Positions 7,767 to 16,181 of a stretch of 37,114 nt of DNA are shown in pieces. The position numbers and the translations under genes are program-made. Position 1 is the first letter of the stretch, and each line of letters opens with the position of its first letter. Origin of the DNA: SIG587 sp045531585 (GTDB taxonomy: Bacteria; Bacillota; Clostridia; Oscillospirales; Acutalibacteraceae); NCBI GenBank assembly GCA_045531585.1, contig JAZSEH010000005.1, positions 1 through 37,114 of the forward strand, written 5' to 3'. Under the pieces are notes generated by a model. It was given only the letters and a program-made list of their open reading frames with translations, was not told where the DNA came from and made no database searches.

Positions 7767-8539
7767 TATTTCCACCCCTTATTTCTCTTTAAAAATTCCT
7801 TGGCAAGGGCGTTGTAGGATGCAGCGCCCTTGGAATGCTTATCGTAATACTGTATGGGCATACCGTAGCTTGGTGCCTCCGAAAGGCGTACCCCTCGGGG
7901 GATTACCGTGCTGAAAAGCTTGTCCGCAAAATAACGTTTAATTTCGCCCACAACCTGCTGTGTCAGGTTAAGTCTGCCGTCATACATAGTCAGTAAAACA
8001 CCCTCAAGCTCAAGATTTGGATTATAAAGACGCTTTACCTGACGAATAGAGGATATAAGCTGACTAAGACCCTCAAGTGCATAGTATTCACACTGTATGG
8101 GCACCAGCACCGTATCACTTGCGTTAAGTGCGTTTATGGTTATAAGCCCAAGTGAGGGAGGACAGTCAATAAGAATAAAATCGTAGCTGTCCCTTACCAC
8201 AAGGAGAGCGTTTTTAAGCTTTTCGTGGCGGTTTTCTATGTCTATAAGTTCCACCTCGGCACCTGCAAGGTCCATATTGGAGGGAACAACGCTTACGTTT
8301 TTGAATTTAGTATCAATAACGGTGTCCCTTACCGAGGCGCCGTTTATAAGCAAATCGTAGGAGGACTTTTTTACGTCCTTTTTATTTATTCCGTAGCCGC
8401 TGGTGGAGTTGCCCTGAGGGTCAATATCAACAAGCAGTACCTTTTTGCCTGCAAGGCCGAGCCCTGCCGCAAGATTAACGGCCGATGTGGTTTTACCTAC
8501 GCCGCCCTTTTGATTGACTATGGAAACTATCTTACCCAA
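7766..8539 (-). CDS. parA: chromosome partitioning ATPase ParA/Soj
   Basis: This cytoplasmic, nucleoid-bound ATPase works with ParB in chromosome segregation and, in sporulating relatives, influences initiation and sporulation. The deviant Walker A motif KGGVGKTT is near the N-terminus, Walker B is FILIDCPPSLG, and the fold is complete. I place the start at a TTG (8539), giving MGKIVSIVNQKGG as in most family members. It has AAGGGGG about 9 bases upstream. The ATG seven codons earlier has no ribosome-binding site and lies only about 10 bases after a TATAAT box. Length 257 matches the family. Confidence 0.95.
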   Translation of the reverse strand: MGKIVSIVNQKGGVGKTTSAVNLAAGLGLAGKKVLLVDIDPQGNSTSGYGINKKDVKKSSYDLLINGASVRDTVIDTKFKNVSVVPSNMDLAGAEVELIDIENRHEKLKNALLVVRDSYDFILIDCPPSLGLITINALNASDTVLVPIQCEYYALEGLSQLISSIRQVKRLYNPNLELEGVLLTMYDGRLNLTQQVVGEIKRYFADKLFSTVIPRGVRLSEAPSYGMPIQYYDKHSKGAASYNALAKEFLKRNKGWK

Positions 8540-8553
8540 GCCCTTTAACCCCC

Positions 8554-8583
8554 TTGACATATACTATTAAATTATAGTAACAT
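8554..8583 (+). promoter_or_regulatory. overlapping divergent promoters of parA and the ROK gene
   Basis: On the plus strand TTGACA (8554-8559) and TAACAT (8578-8583) are 18 bases apart and point to the ROK gene. On the minus strand TATAAT (8571-8576) points to parA, without a good -35. The two promoters occupy the same DNA, so the ROK protein or RNA polymerase at one could occlude the other. Confidence 0.5.
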
Positions 8584-8652
8584 ATAAAAAGAAAAAAATC
8601 AACGGATGAAACTACTTTTTTAAAAATAAACTTTTTACGGGGAGGAATATTT

Positions 8653-9834
8653 TTGCGTTCGCTTACCTCAAAGCAACAGCTGCTTGAAAAGAAAAAGTTA
8701 ATACTCCGCCTTGTAAGAGATAATCCTGAAATTACCCGTTCGGAAATTAAAAGGCTTACAGGCCTTAGTATGGAAATGGTGCTGAAATATATTGCCGAGC
8801 TTATTGAGGCAGGGCTTATATATAATTCGGGCACAAGCACGGGAAGGGTGGGCAGACAGGCTACCTACCTTAAAATAAAGGGTGACGGCTGTTTCTTTTT
8901 AGGGGTTACCTACAATGTGGCAGGAGTTAATGCCGCTGTTATTGATTTTTCGGGGGAGCCAATGCTTTACACCTCCCGAAAGCTTGAAGGAGATACCTGC
9001 AAGGAGCAGGTGATAAATGAGATATTTTCCTGCTGTGATACCCTTATAAAAGAGCTTGGCCGGAATGCCTCGCGCCTTAAGAGTATCAGCGTTGGAGGCT
9101 CAGGCTATATCGATTCGGTAAAGGGCGAATGTATACGCTATTCAAGGATAAAGAGCTTTGAAAACGTACCAATTAAGGCCTTGCTTGAGGAAAGATATGC
9201 TTTACCCGTTTTTGTGGAGCATATTGTAAAGGCTACCGCCATTCAGTACCGCCTGCGGGAGGGTAACACAGGACTTAATAATTACCTTTATTTTTTTGCA
9301 GGACAGGGTGTAGGTATGGCGGCGGTGGTAAACGGCTGTGTCCTTCACGGCGCCCATAACGGTTCGGGCGAGGTAGGTCACCTGTTTTACAGAAAAAACG
9401 GCAGGCTGTGCGCCTGCGGCAGGGAGGGCTGCTTTGAAACCGAGCTTGGCCTCAATGCCATATGTGACCGGGTAGAGGTGCTCCAAAAGCAAGGAAGGCT
9501 TGCTGATATAAAGGTTAACGGCCTGCAGGTTATACCTCAGCTTGTGGTGGCCGCCAATAATGGCGATGCAGATGCCATAGGGCTTATAAAACGGCAGGGT
9601 CAGATTACCGCACTGCTTTTAAGCGGCGCAGTATCGGTGCTGGACCCCCAGCTTATAGTTTTAGGCGGTGATATGGTTCAGTCTCCCATTTACGTTAGTG
9701 AGATAAGGGAGAAGATAAACAACCTCTGCCTTAGCGAGACTGCTAAAAGCCTTGAATACCAAAGCGTTAACTATAGCGAAAAACAGCTTTGCGTCTGCGC
9801 CGCAATGATTGGATATAATGAATATATAGAGTAG
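8653..9834 (+). CDS. ROK family transcriptional repressor
   Basis: This 393-residue protein has a winged helix-turn-helix (about 1-75, with ITRSEIKRLTGLS) followed by a ROK sugar-kinase-like domain. The zinc-binding CACGREGCFE motif lies near residue 252 and GSGEVGHLF just before it, so it belongs to the NagC/XylR repressor group. The ligand is probably a sugar or sugar phosphate. The start is TTG with GGGAGG 7 bases upstream. The first phosphate-binding Asp-containing loop of true kinases (DxGxT) is replaced by TYNVAGVN, consistent with a regulator rather than an enzyme. No sugar genes lie next to it, so the target is unknown. Confidence 0.9.
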   Translation: MRSLTSKQQLLEKKKLILRLVRDNPEITRSEIKRLTGLSMEMVLKYIAELIEAGLIYNSGTSTGRVGRQATYLKIKGDGCFFLGVTYNVAGVNAAVIDFSGEPMLYTSRKLEGDTCKEQVINEIFSCCDTLIKELGRNASRLKSISVGGSGYIDSVKGECIRYSRIKSFENVPIKALLEERYALPVFVEHIVKATAIQYRLREGNTGLNNYLYFFAGQGVGMAAVVNGCVLHGAHNGSGEVGHLFYRKNGRLCACGREGCFETELGLNAICDRVEVLQKQGRLADIKVNGLQVIPQLVVAANNGDADAIGLIKRQGQITALLLSGAVSVLDPQLIVLGGDMVQSPIYVSEIREKINNLCLSETAKSLEYQSVNYSEKQLCVCAAMIGYNEYIE

Positions 9835-9872
9835 AAAAACGTCTTGCACGGGAGGGTGCAAGACGTTTTTCT
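9835..9872. terminator. bidirectional terminator between the ROK gene and a membrane protein gene
   Basis: AAAAACGTCTTGCAC and GTGCAAGACGTTTTT form a 15-bp perfect stem with a short GGGAGG loop. It has A/T runs on both sides and lies between two convergent genes. Confidence 0.9.
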
Positions 9873-10737
9873 ACTCTTCGTCATCATTATCGTTTAAAAT
9901 AAGCTCCTGTACCGAAAAGCCCGAGCCGCCGTGACGGGGGGTATAGGTGGTTTTTTTACTGTATTCAGGCGCGGCTTGTAAAAAAAAGGAATTAAACAGT
10001 ATAAATATACCCATTACAATGCAGGTTGGGGCAAATAAAATGTTTGAATGAACAAGACTTCCGTTACCTGAAAGCATGGCGATAATTACGGGAATTATCT
10101 GGGTAAAAATAATCATACCTGCGGCCAGTGCAGTGGGAAGTATGCGTTTTTCTACCTTTTCGGTGCTTACTCCATTGTGTATTTTGGCAAACTGTATCAT
10201 ACATATAAGTGTGGCACAAAGGGACGCCAACTCAAAGGAGTTGTCTGCAATGGTGGATACGCCCGAATAGGTAACAAACACAACAATTATACGGAAAATG
10301 TAAAATAACGCAGGCAGAATTAAGAAAATACCGGGGGAGGGCATAATGCCTGCAAAATAAAGACCTAACCAAATAAACACGGCGCCTGCAATAACACCGA
10401 ACAGGGTTTGCAGAAGGTTCTGCCACATTACGGCGGAGGCGGAAAAATCCAGTAACAGCGCCTCTGCGCCTATGCAAAGTCCAAGAACGGTGCAAATTGC
10501 TACGTTTACCTTATTAAAAAACTTCGGTGCCTCTGGCCTTATACATTTAAAGGAGAAAACTGCACATAAAAGGATTGCCGCTATGATTATTGCCAGCATT
10601 CCATATGAAAATACGGCATATTCTTTTTTGAAAAAACCGCTGGAGGCTTCGGTGGTAAAGAATATCATAAGGGTGCGAAGGGTTACCGAGGAAGCCAGGG
10701 CAAGGCAAAAGAAAAGCATTGTTTTTTTAAGATTCAT
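9871..10737 (-). CDS. hypothetical polytopic membrane protein
   Basis: I do not recognise this 288-residue protein. About eight hydrophobic helices can be read: near residues 8-25, 43-65, 79-97, 108-128, 132-153, 168-187, 204-222 and 228-254. An acidic hydrophilic tail follows (ending NDNDDEE). There is no signal for an ATPase or known transporter motif. The tail is probably cytoplasmic. It is convergent with the ROK gene and divergent from spoIID, so it stands alone. Its neighbour spoIID makes a sporulation link possible, but nothing in the sequence requires it. Confidence 0.7.
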   Translation of the reverse strand: MNLKKTMLFFCLALASSVTLRTLMIFFTTEASSGFFKKEYAVFSYGMLAIIIAAILLCAVFSFKCIRPEAPKFFNKVNVAICTVLGLCIGAEALLLDFSASAVMWQNLLQTLFGVIAGAVFIWLGLYFAGIMPSPGIFLILPALFYIFRIIVVFVTYSGVSTIADNSFELASLCATLICMIQFAKIHNGVSTEKVEKRILPTALAAGMIIFTQIIPVIIAMLSGNGSLVHSNILFAPTCIVMGIFILFNSFFLQAAPEYSKKTTYTPRHGGSGFSVQELILNDNDDEE

Positions 10738-10840
10738 AACAAGTCCCTTTTCAACATAATTATTAAGTATAAAAATATTTTAGCCCCAAACAAAGGAAAA
10801 GTCAATAGACATTGTTCTTTATGCAAATGAAGGAGTAATT

Positions 10841-11788
10841 ATGAAAAACATTTATCTTGCCGTGCTGGCCTTGCTTTTGGCATCCATACTTTTAATTCCC
10901 CTTGTGGCGGTAGCCTCCCCAATAAAAACAGATAAAAACCAGCCTGTGCCAATTCCCAAAGCCGATACGGTGCGGATTAAAAATACCGAAACGGGAAAGG
11001 TGGAGGAGGTTGCCCTAACAGATTATCTCATTGGTACGGTGAGCGGAGAAATGCCGGCCTCCTACAGTACGGAGGCCCTTAAAAGTCAGGCCGTAGCATC
11101 TTACACCTTCCTTTTGTACAGAAGGGCGGAAAACGGGGATAAGGACTATGACATTACCGATTCCTTTACCACCGATCAGGCTTATCTTAATTCGGAGAAG
11201 TTAAAGGAAAAATGGGGCGATGCCTACACCGAAAATTATGAGAAAATAAAGGCCGCAGTTGCCGCGGTGCAGGGAATGGCTGTTACCTATCAGGGAAAGC
11301 CGATTCTTGCGGCTTACCACGCCATTTCACCGGGAAAAACGCAGTCCGCCGCAGAGGTTTGGGGTGGGGAATACCCATACCTTACGGTGGTGGATAGTAT
11401 AGGAGACCTGCTGTGTCCCGAATATTTAAGCACCGTTACTTTAACTCCGGAGGAATTCAAAAAGAAGTTAGAGGGAAAGGCAGAGCTAAGCGGTGAGCCT
11501 AAAGGCTGGCTTGGGGAGGTACAGACCACCAAGGGCTCAGGAGTTAAAAGCATAAAAATAGGCGGCACCGCCCTTGAGGGCGATGCCGTGCGTGAAATAT
11601 TCGGTCTCAGAAGTGCGGCCTTTGATTTAACCTTTAGTGCCGAGACAGGCTTTACCTTTACGGTACGTGGTTACGGCCACGGTGTGGGGATGAGCCAATA
11701 CGGTGCCAATTATATGGCACTGCAGGGCAGTACCTATATGGAGATACTCGGCTGGTATTATCCCGGCTGTAGCCTGGAAAAGCTTTAA
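10841..11788 (+). CDS. spoIID: stage II sporulation protein D (SpoIID), lytic transglycosylase
   Basis: SpoIID cuts glycan strands of septal peptidoglycan, together with SpoIIM and SpoIIP, during engulfment of the forespore. This 315-residue protein has an N-terminal membrane anchor (about 5-26). The family motif SGEMPASYSTEALKSQAVAS follows, with the catalytic Glu70. Next come AAYHAISPGKTQSAAEVWGG and the C-terminal GYGHGVGMSQYGA. In most members the middle motif reads HSTSGG; here it is HAISPG, a mild variation. AAGGAG lies 5 bases before ATG. The stop overlaps the convergent MATE gene by 4 bases. Neither spoIIP nor spoIIM is in the window. Confidence 0.92.
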   Translation: MKNIYLAVLALLLASILLIPLVAVASPIKTDKNQPVPIPKADTVRIKNTETGKVEEVALTDYLIGTVSGEMPASYSTEALKSQAVASYTFLLYRRAENGDKDYDITDSFTTDQAYLNSEKLKEKWGDAYTENYEKIKAAVAAVQGMAVTYQGKPILAAYHAISPGKTQSAAEVWGGEYPYLTVVDSIGDLLCPEYLSTVTLTPEEFKKKLEGKAELSGEPKGWLGEVQTTKGSGVKSIKIGGTALEGDAVREIFGLRSAAFDLTFSAETGFTFTVRGYGHGVGMSQYGANYMALQGSTYMEILGWYYPGCSLEKL

Positions 11789-13155
11789 ATATCCTGTGCG
11801 GCCATTTTCGTTTGGAGCCGCTTTGCAAAATTGTGCCGTACAATGAAGAAGCACACAAGATGGGCAAGGATAGTTATTATCCAGGAAACAGGGTAACACA
11901 TGTAAAGAACCATAAGGGTAGGGAAGGCAGTAAAAATAAATTTTACCCATACCACTCTTAAAAGACAGCTTCCTATAATGGAGTTTAGCATAGGTAAAAC
12001 GGCATTTCCCATACCTCTGAGGGTGCCCATTACAACCTCCATTATTCCGCAAAGAAAATATGTAAAGGCGAAGGCGTTTATTCGGGTTATGCCTGCCTGT
12101 ATTGCCGCAGGGTCGCTTGTGTAGATGCTAAGCACCTGTGAGGAAAACAGAAAAATTACCGTGTTTATAATCAAACCGCAGGCCGTAACCACCAAAATTC
12201 CCGTTACAAGAAGCTTATTTAGCCGTTTTACCTTTCCTGCGCCGGATATCTGTCCCGATGCGGTGGCAACCGAGTTGGATATGCCGTTCATTGCAATATA
12301 GGTAAGGTTTTCAATACTCATAGCGGCGGTATTTCCTGCAATAACGGTGGAGCCAAAGGAATTAATGCCCGACTGTATGATTGAGTTTGATAGGGAAAAA
12401 ACCACCGCCTGCAGGGCGCTGGGAACACCAACAAGCAGTATTTTGGAAAGCAGACGCGGATGTATTTTTATATTCCTTGGTACAAGCCTGCACCAGTTTT
12501 TAAGGCGCATCATATATATAACAATAAGCACGGCGGAAACAACCTGAGAAATTACCGTTGCTATGGCAACGCCGCTTACACTCATTTTAAAAACAATAAC
12601 GAATAAAAGGTTTAAAAGAATATTTACAATTCCCGATATTGAAAGGAAATACAGGGAAACCTTAGTATCTCCTATAGCTCTCAGTGACGCCGCGCCGAAA
12701 TTATAGATAAGAGAAGGTGTGGCGCCTAAAAAGTATATACGCATATAGGTGGCCGAAAGGTCAAATATATTTTCAGGCGTATCAAAGGCCCTTAGCAGTA
12801 CGGGGGTAAGCAGAATACCAAGAGCGGTAAGTATTATTCCACACACAACACCAAGTGCTATAGAGGTATGTACCGCATTTCGCATCTCTTTTTCATGCTG
12901 TGCGCCGTAAAACTGTGCAACAACAATGCCTGCGCCCGTGCTTATTCCCATAAAAAAGCCAACGCATATGTTTATAAGAGATGCAGTTGCACCTACGGCG
13001 GCAAGGGGGTCGTTTCCTGCAAACTTACCCACTATTACCATATCGGCATTGGAGTAGAGTATCTGCAGTATGCCCGTAAGCACAAGGGGTATGAAAAAGG
13101 CTATAAGCTTTTTAAGCAAGGGGCCCTCTGCCATATTTATTTCGTTCTTTTTCAT
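11785..13155 (-). CDS. MATE family efflux transporter
   Basis: This 456-residue inner-membrane protein has about twelve transmembrane helices in two similar halves. The N-terminal segment (PLVLTGILQILYSNADMVIVGKFAG) is characteristic of the MATE (NorM/DinF-like) family. These antiporters export drugs or metabolites using Na+ or H+. The substrate cannot be told from sequence. It is convergent with spoIID and preceded by its own promoter. The first ATG is used; the ribosome-binding site (GCGGTGAT) is weak. Confidence 0.93.
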   Translation of the reverse strand: MKKNEINMAEGPLLKKLIAFFIPLVLTGILQILYSNADMVIVGKFAGNDPLAAVGATASLINICVGFFMGISTGAGIVVAQFYGAQHEKEMRNAVHTSIALGVVCGIILTALGILLTPVLLRAFDTPENIFDLSATYMRIYFLGATPSLIYNFGAASLRAIGDTKVSLYFLSISGIVNILLNLLFVIVFKMSVSGVAIATVISQVVSAVLIVIYMMRLKNWCRLVPRNIKIHPRLLSKILLVGVPSALQAVVFSLSNSIIQSGINSFGSTVIAGNTAAMSIENLTYIAMNGISNSVATASGQISGAGKVKRLNKLLVTGILVVTACGLIINTVIFLFSSQVLSIYTSDPAAIQAGITRINAFAFTYFLCGIMEVVMGTLRGMGNAVLPMLNSIIGSCLLRVVWVKFIFTAFPTLMVLYMCYPVSWIITILAHLVCFFIVRHNFAKRLQTKMAAQDI

Positions 13156-13191
13156 AGCGCATCACCGCTTTAAGAAAGGTATTCTTTTTTT

Positions 13192-13219
13192 ATTATAGCA
13201 ACATAAAAAATAAAATCAA
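13192..13219 (-). promoter_or_regulatory. promoter of the MATE gene
   Basis: On the minus strand TTGATT (13214-13219) and a perfect TATAAT (13192-13197) are 16 bases apart, about 36 bases before the MATE start codon. Confidence 0.6.
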
Positions 13220-13220
13220 T

Positions 13221-13249
13221 AAAAAAGACCGTTTTTTTAAAACGGTCTT
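13221..13249 (-). terminator. terminator of the secreted-protein gene
   Basis: AAGACCGTTTT and AAAACGGTCTT (13225-13235 and 13239-13249) form a perfect 11-bp stem. It is followed on the minus strand by TTTTATT and lies immediately after the stop of the 180-residue secreted protein gene. The MATE promoter begins a few bases further on. Confidence 0.8.
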
Positions 13250-13253
13250 AAAA

Positions 13254-13796
13254 TCAATATAAAAGATTGCTGGAAATAAGATTATAACCGAAGGGACTTT
13301 CTGCCGTCTCGGTAAAAAGACTTGTGCAGGGAACCATAACCCCTGTGTCGGAATCCTTGGCAATGGAGGTTACGGTAAGCAGGCTTTTGTCCCTTTCAAT
13401 TCCCGTTACGGTGTGGGTGTACTGAACAAAGCCGCGTGGTATAACGTAAACAGCACCCTCTTTTCTGGGAAACTGTGGGTTAAGGGTTTCGTCACAGTAA
13501 ACGGGAATTCCGTACATTGCGTCAATAAAAGGGAAAAGCAGGTCGGTGGTAATATAGCTTCCCTCTTTGCTGTCAAGCAGGGCAAGACAGGAATTGTTTA
13601 TTACGGTGTGCATATCGTCAAAATCATTACCGTATAAATAGTTATGGTCAAGCATATTGGTAAGCCGAGCAGCAAGTGCGGTATCGGCAGAATTTTCGGT
13701 ATTGGCCGTAGCATCAGAGGATATTGCAAGGCAGGTAAAACTGCTGAGCACTATAAGCAACGCCATAAGTATGGCTATAAGAAAGCCTCTTTTCAT
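13254..13796 (-). CDS. hypothetical secreted or membrane-anchored protein
   Basis: This 180-residue protein has a clear N-terminal hydrophobic segment (about 5-25) ending in a possible cleavage site near CLA-ISS. It is therefore exported or anchored outside the cell. The rest (about 45-180) is a soluble domain of short beta strands with no motif I recognise. It has only two Cys residues in the mature part (in NSCLAL and PVYCDE), plus one in PCTS. The ribosome-binding site is GGAGG about 9 bases before ATG. It is transcribed divergently from the EF-G-like gene and ends at its own terminator. Function unknown. Confidence 0.65.
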   Translation of the reverse strand: MKRGFLIAILMALLIVLSSFTCLAISSDATANTENSADTALAARLTNMLDHNYLYGNDFDDMHTVINNSCLALLDSKEGSYITTDLLFPFIDAMYGIPVYCDETLNPQFPRKEGAVYVIPRGFVQYTHTVTGIERDKSLLTVTSIAKDSDTGVMVPCTSLFTETAESPFGYNLISSNLLY

Positions 13797-13867
13797 TTTT
13801 CCTGCCTCCTTCTTTTTGATTTTATTATATTATATATTCATTTTCTTCAAAAAAACACATCATTTCA

Positions 13868-13918
13868 GTTACAATTCGGTGTCAATGAGGTTACAATTTC
13901 ACCCCCAAAGATTACAAC
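13868..13918. repeat. three phased GTTACAAT-type repeats
   Basis: GTTACAAT starts at 13868 and 13890, and a variant ATTACAAC starts at 13911. The spacings are 22 and 21 bases, about two helical turns. The array lies between two divergent genes and 75 bases or more upstream of the secreted-protein gene, a position suited to a regulator that binds one face of the DNA. Confidence 0.45.
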
Positions 13919-13982
13919 CTTGAAACCTTTAATTTGTTATATATATTATACAAAAGCCTTACTATTTGTGCAAATTTATTAG

Positions 13983-14011
13983 TTGAAATCACAATATAGG
14001 TGTGATATAAT
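13983..14011 (+). promoter_or_regulatory. promoter of the EF-G-like gene with an operator-like palindrome in the spacer
   Basis: TTGAAA (13983-13988) and TATAAT (14006-14011) are exactly 17 bases apart, close to the sigma-A consensus. The 17-base spacer itself is the inverted repeat TCACA-N7-TGTGA, so a repressor bound there would block the promoter. AGGAGTGG lies just before the ATG at 14058. Confidence 0.75.
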
Positions 14012-14057
14012 ATGATACATACAAGGCCAAAGGCCGTTAGAATAGGAGTGGTTATAT

Positions 14058-16088
14058 ATGAAACCTGAAAAAATATTAAACATTGCATTGCTGGGTCATG
14101 CCGGCTCCGGTAAAACAACTCTGGCGGATGCAATTTTATGCTACGCAAAGGCAACCGACCGTATCGGTAAGATAGATGACAGTACAACGGTTATGGATTT
14201 TGATGCTGAGGAGAAGAAACGTAAGGTTTCGGTATCCACCGCAGTTTATTCCTTTGATGCCGACGAAAGGCATATAAACCTTATAGATGCCCCCGGTATG
14301 TTTGACTTTGCAGGCGGCGTTACCGAGGCTCTTGCCGCGGCGGACAGCGCCCTTATTACCATTTCGGGTAAATCGGGTCTTACCGTTGGTGCGGAGCTTG
14401 CCTATGAAAAGGCCAGAGCAGCCAAAAAGGCAGTAGCCTTCTTTGTTGGTAAGCTTAACTCCACCCACGCTCACTTTAACCGCGTGCTTTCCTCCCTTAC
14501 CGCCCATTACGGTGCCGTTATCTGTCCCGTTGTGGTACCCGTTGTTGAGAATGAGTCGGTAGCCTGCTATGTAAATCTTATAGAAAATAAAGCCTACGCT
14601 GTTGACGGGCTTAAATTCCACGAGTGCCCCTATACCGAAACCGAGGATATTGCCAATATGCGCGGCATTATGCTTGAGGCCGTTGCCTCGGTAAATGATG
14701 AGCTTATGGAAAAATATTTCGGCGGTGAGGAATTTACTGCCGATGAAATAATAGGCGGTCTTTCTGCGGGTATAAAGGCAGGGGATATTTGTCCCGTATT
14801 CTCAGGCGTTCAGCAAACCGGTGACGCCGTTGGCCTTATGTGTGATATTTTAGGCAAGATTATGCCGGGCGCCGACAGCCTCTACGTTCTTGACGGCGAG
14901 GAGGAAAAGCAGGTTACGGTATCCGAAAATGATGTACCCTCAATCTTTGTGTTCAAAACCGTTGCCGACCCCTTTGTTGGTAAGCTTTCCTACTTTAAGG
15001 TGCTGGGCGGTAAAATAACTGCCGATACCAAGCTTAAAAACAACCGCACAGGTGAGGAAATGCGCCTTGCTAAGCTGCTTGTTTTAAAGGGCGGCAAGCA
15101 GGCCGACGTTGCGGCTCTTACCGCAGGCGATATTGGTGCCGCACAAAAGCTGGGTGACGTTTTAACGGGTGATACCCTTTGCGCCGAAGGCGGCGCAGTT
15201 GCCGCACCTATGCTCTTTGACCGTCCCTGTCTTTCTATGGCGGTATATCCCCAGAATAAGGGCGACGAGGAAAAAATTGCCCAGGGCATTGCCCGCCTTG
15301 CTGAGGAGGACAGAACAATATCCTTTGTTACCAACCGTGAAACAAGGGAGCCTATCCTTAGTGCCCTTGGCGAACAGCATATAGACGTTATACTTTCTAA
15401 GCTTAAAACAAAGTACGGCGTTACCGCACTTACTCAGGCACCTAAGGTTGCCTACCGTGAAAAGATAAGAAAGCCCGTTAAGGTTCAGGGCAGATATAAA
15501 AAGCAGTCGGGCGGACACGGCCAGTTTGGTGATGTTTGGATTGAGTTTGAGCCCTGTGACAGCGACGAGATGATTTTTGAGGAGAGGGTATTCGGCGGCG
15601 CCGTGCCCAAGAACTTCTTCCCCGCAGTTGAAAAGGGTCTGCGTGACAGCGCACAAAAGGGCGTTCTGGCAGGCTATCCCGTTGTGGGACTTAAGGCTAT
15701 TCTTGTGGATGGCTCCTATCACCCCGTAGACTCCTCTGAAATGTCCTTTAAGATGGCGGCCTCCGTTGCTTATAAGGACGGTATTCCTCAGGCCAACCCC
15801 GTGCTTTTAGAGCCTATCGGCACCCTGAAGGTACTTATTTCCGATGATAATCTGGGCGACGTTATAGGTGATATAAACAAGCGCCGCGGTAAGATTATAG
15901 GTATGAATCCTGCACAGAATAAAATGCAGGAGGTTGTGGGTGAGGTGCCCATTGCCGAAATGGCCGATTTTGCCACCGCAATGCGCTCCATAACAGGCGG
16001 CAGAGCAACCTTTACTCTGGAGTTTGAGCGTTACGAGGAAGCCCCGGGACATATCTCAAAGAAGATTATTGAGGAAAATAATCAGTAA
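14058..16088 (+). CDS. elongation factor G-like translational GTPase
   Basis: This 676-residue protein has the full EF-G domain order: GTPase, beta-barrel domain II, domain III, domain IV (GGHGQFGDVWIEFEP) and domain V. The G1 loop GHAGSGKTT (13-21) and G3 DAPG (77-80) are intact. Switch I reads RKVSVS, with Ser where EF-G has Thr (RGITI), as in the EF-G2-type paralogues. The G4 guanine-recognition motif NKxD is replaced by GKLN (131-134), which is unusual. It is therefore probably not the main FusA, and its nucleotide specificity and role are uncertain. It is transcribed alone from a strong promoter. Ribosome binding is inferred. Confidence 0.88.
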   Translation: MKPEKILNIALLGHAGSGKTTLADAILCYAKATDRIGKIDDSTTVMDFDAEEKKRKVSVSTAVYSFDADERHINLIDAPGMFDFAGGVTEALAAADSALITISGKSGLTVGAELAYEKARAAKKAVAFFVGKLNSTHAHFNRVLSSLTAHYGAVICPVVVPVVENESVACYVNLIENKAYAVDGLKFHECPYTETEDIANMRGIMLEAVASVNDELMEKYFGGEEFTADEIIGGLSAGIKAGDICPVFSGVQQTGDAVGLMCDILGKIMPGADSLYVLDGEEEKQVTVSENDVPSIFVFKTVADPFVGKLSYFKVLGGKITADTKLKNNRTGEEMRLAKLLVLKGGKQADVAALTAGDIGAAQKLGDVLTGDTLCAEGGAVAAPMLFDRPCLSMAVYPQNKGDEEKIAQGIARLAEEDRTISFVTNRETREPILSALGEQHIDVILSKLKTKYGVTALTQAPKVAYREKIRKPVKVQGRYKKQSGGHGQFGDVWIEFEPCDSDEMIFEERVFGGAVPKNFFPAVEKGLRDSAQKGVLAGYPVVGLKAILVDGSYHPVDSSEMSFKMAASVAYKDGIPQANPVLLEPIGTLKVLISDDNLGDVIGDINKRRGKIIGMNPAQNKMQEVVGEVPIAEMADFATAMRSITGGRATFTLEFERYEEAPGHISKKIIEENNQ

Positions 16089-16137
16089 GAATAAATAAAA
16101 AACGTAACGGTATCTAAGAGTCGTACTCTAAAGAATA

Positions 16138-16174
16138 TTAAAACTCTCTGCTGATTTCAGCAGAGAGTTTTTTA
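16138..16174. terminator. bidirectional terminator between the EF-G-like gene and the XRE gene
   Basis: AAACTCTCTGCTGA (16141-16154) and its exact complement (16157-16170) form a 14-bp perfect stem with A and T runs outside. It separates two convergent genes. Confidence 0.88.
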
Positions 16175-16181
16175 CATCGTA

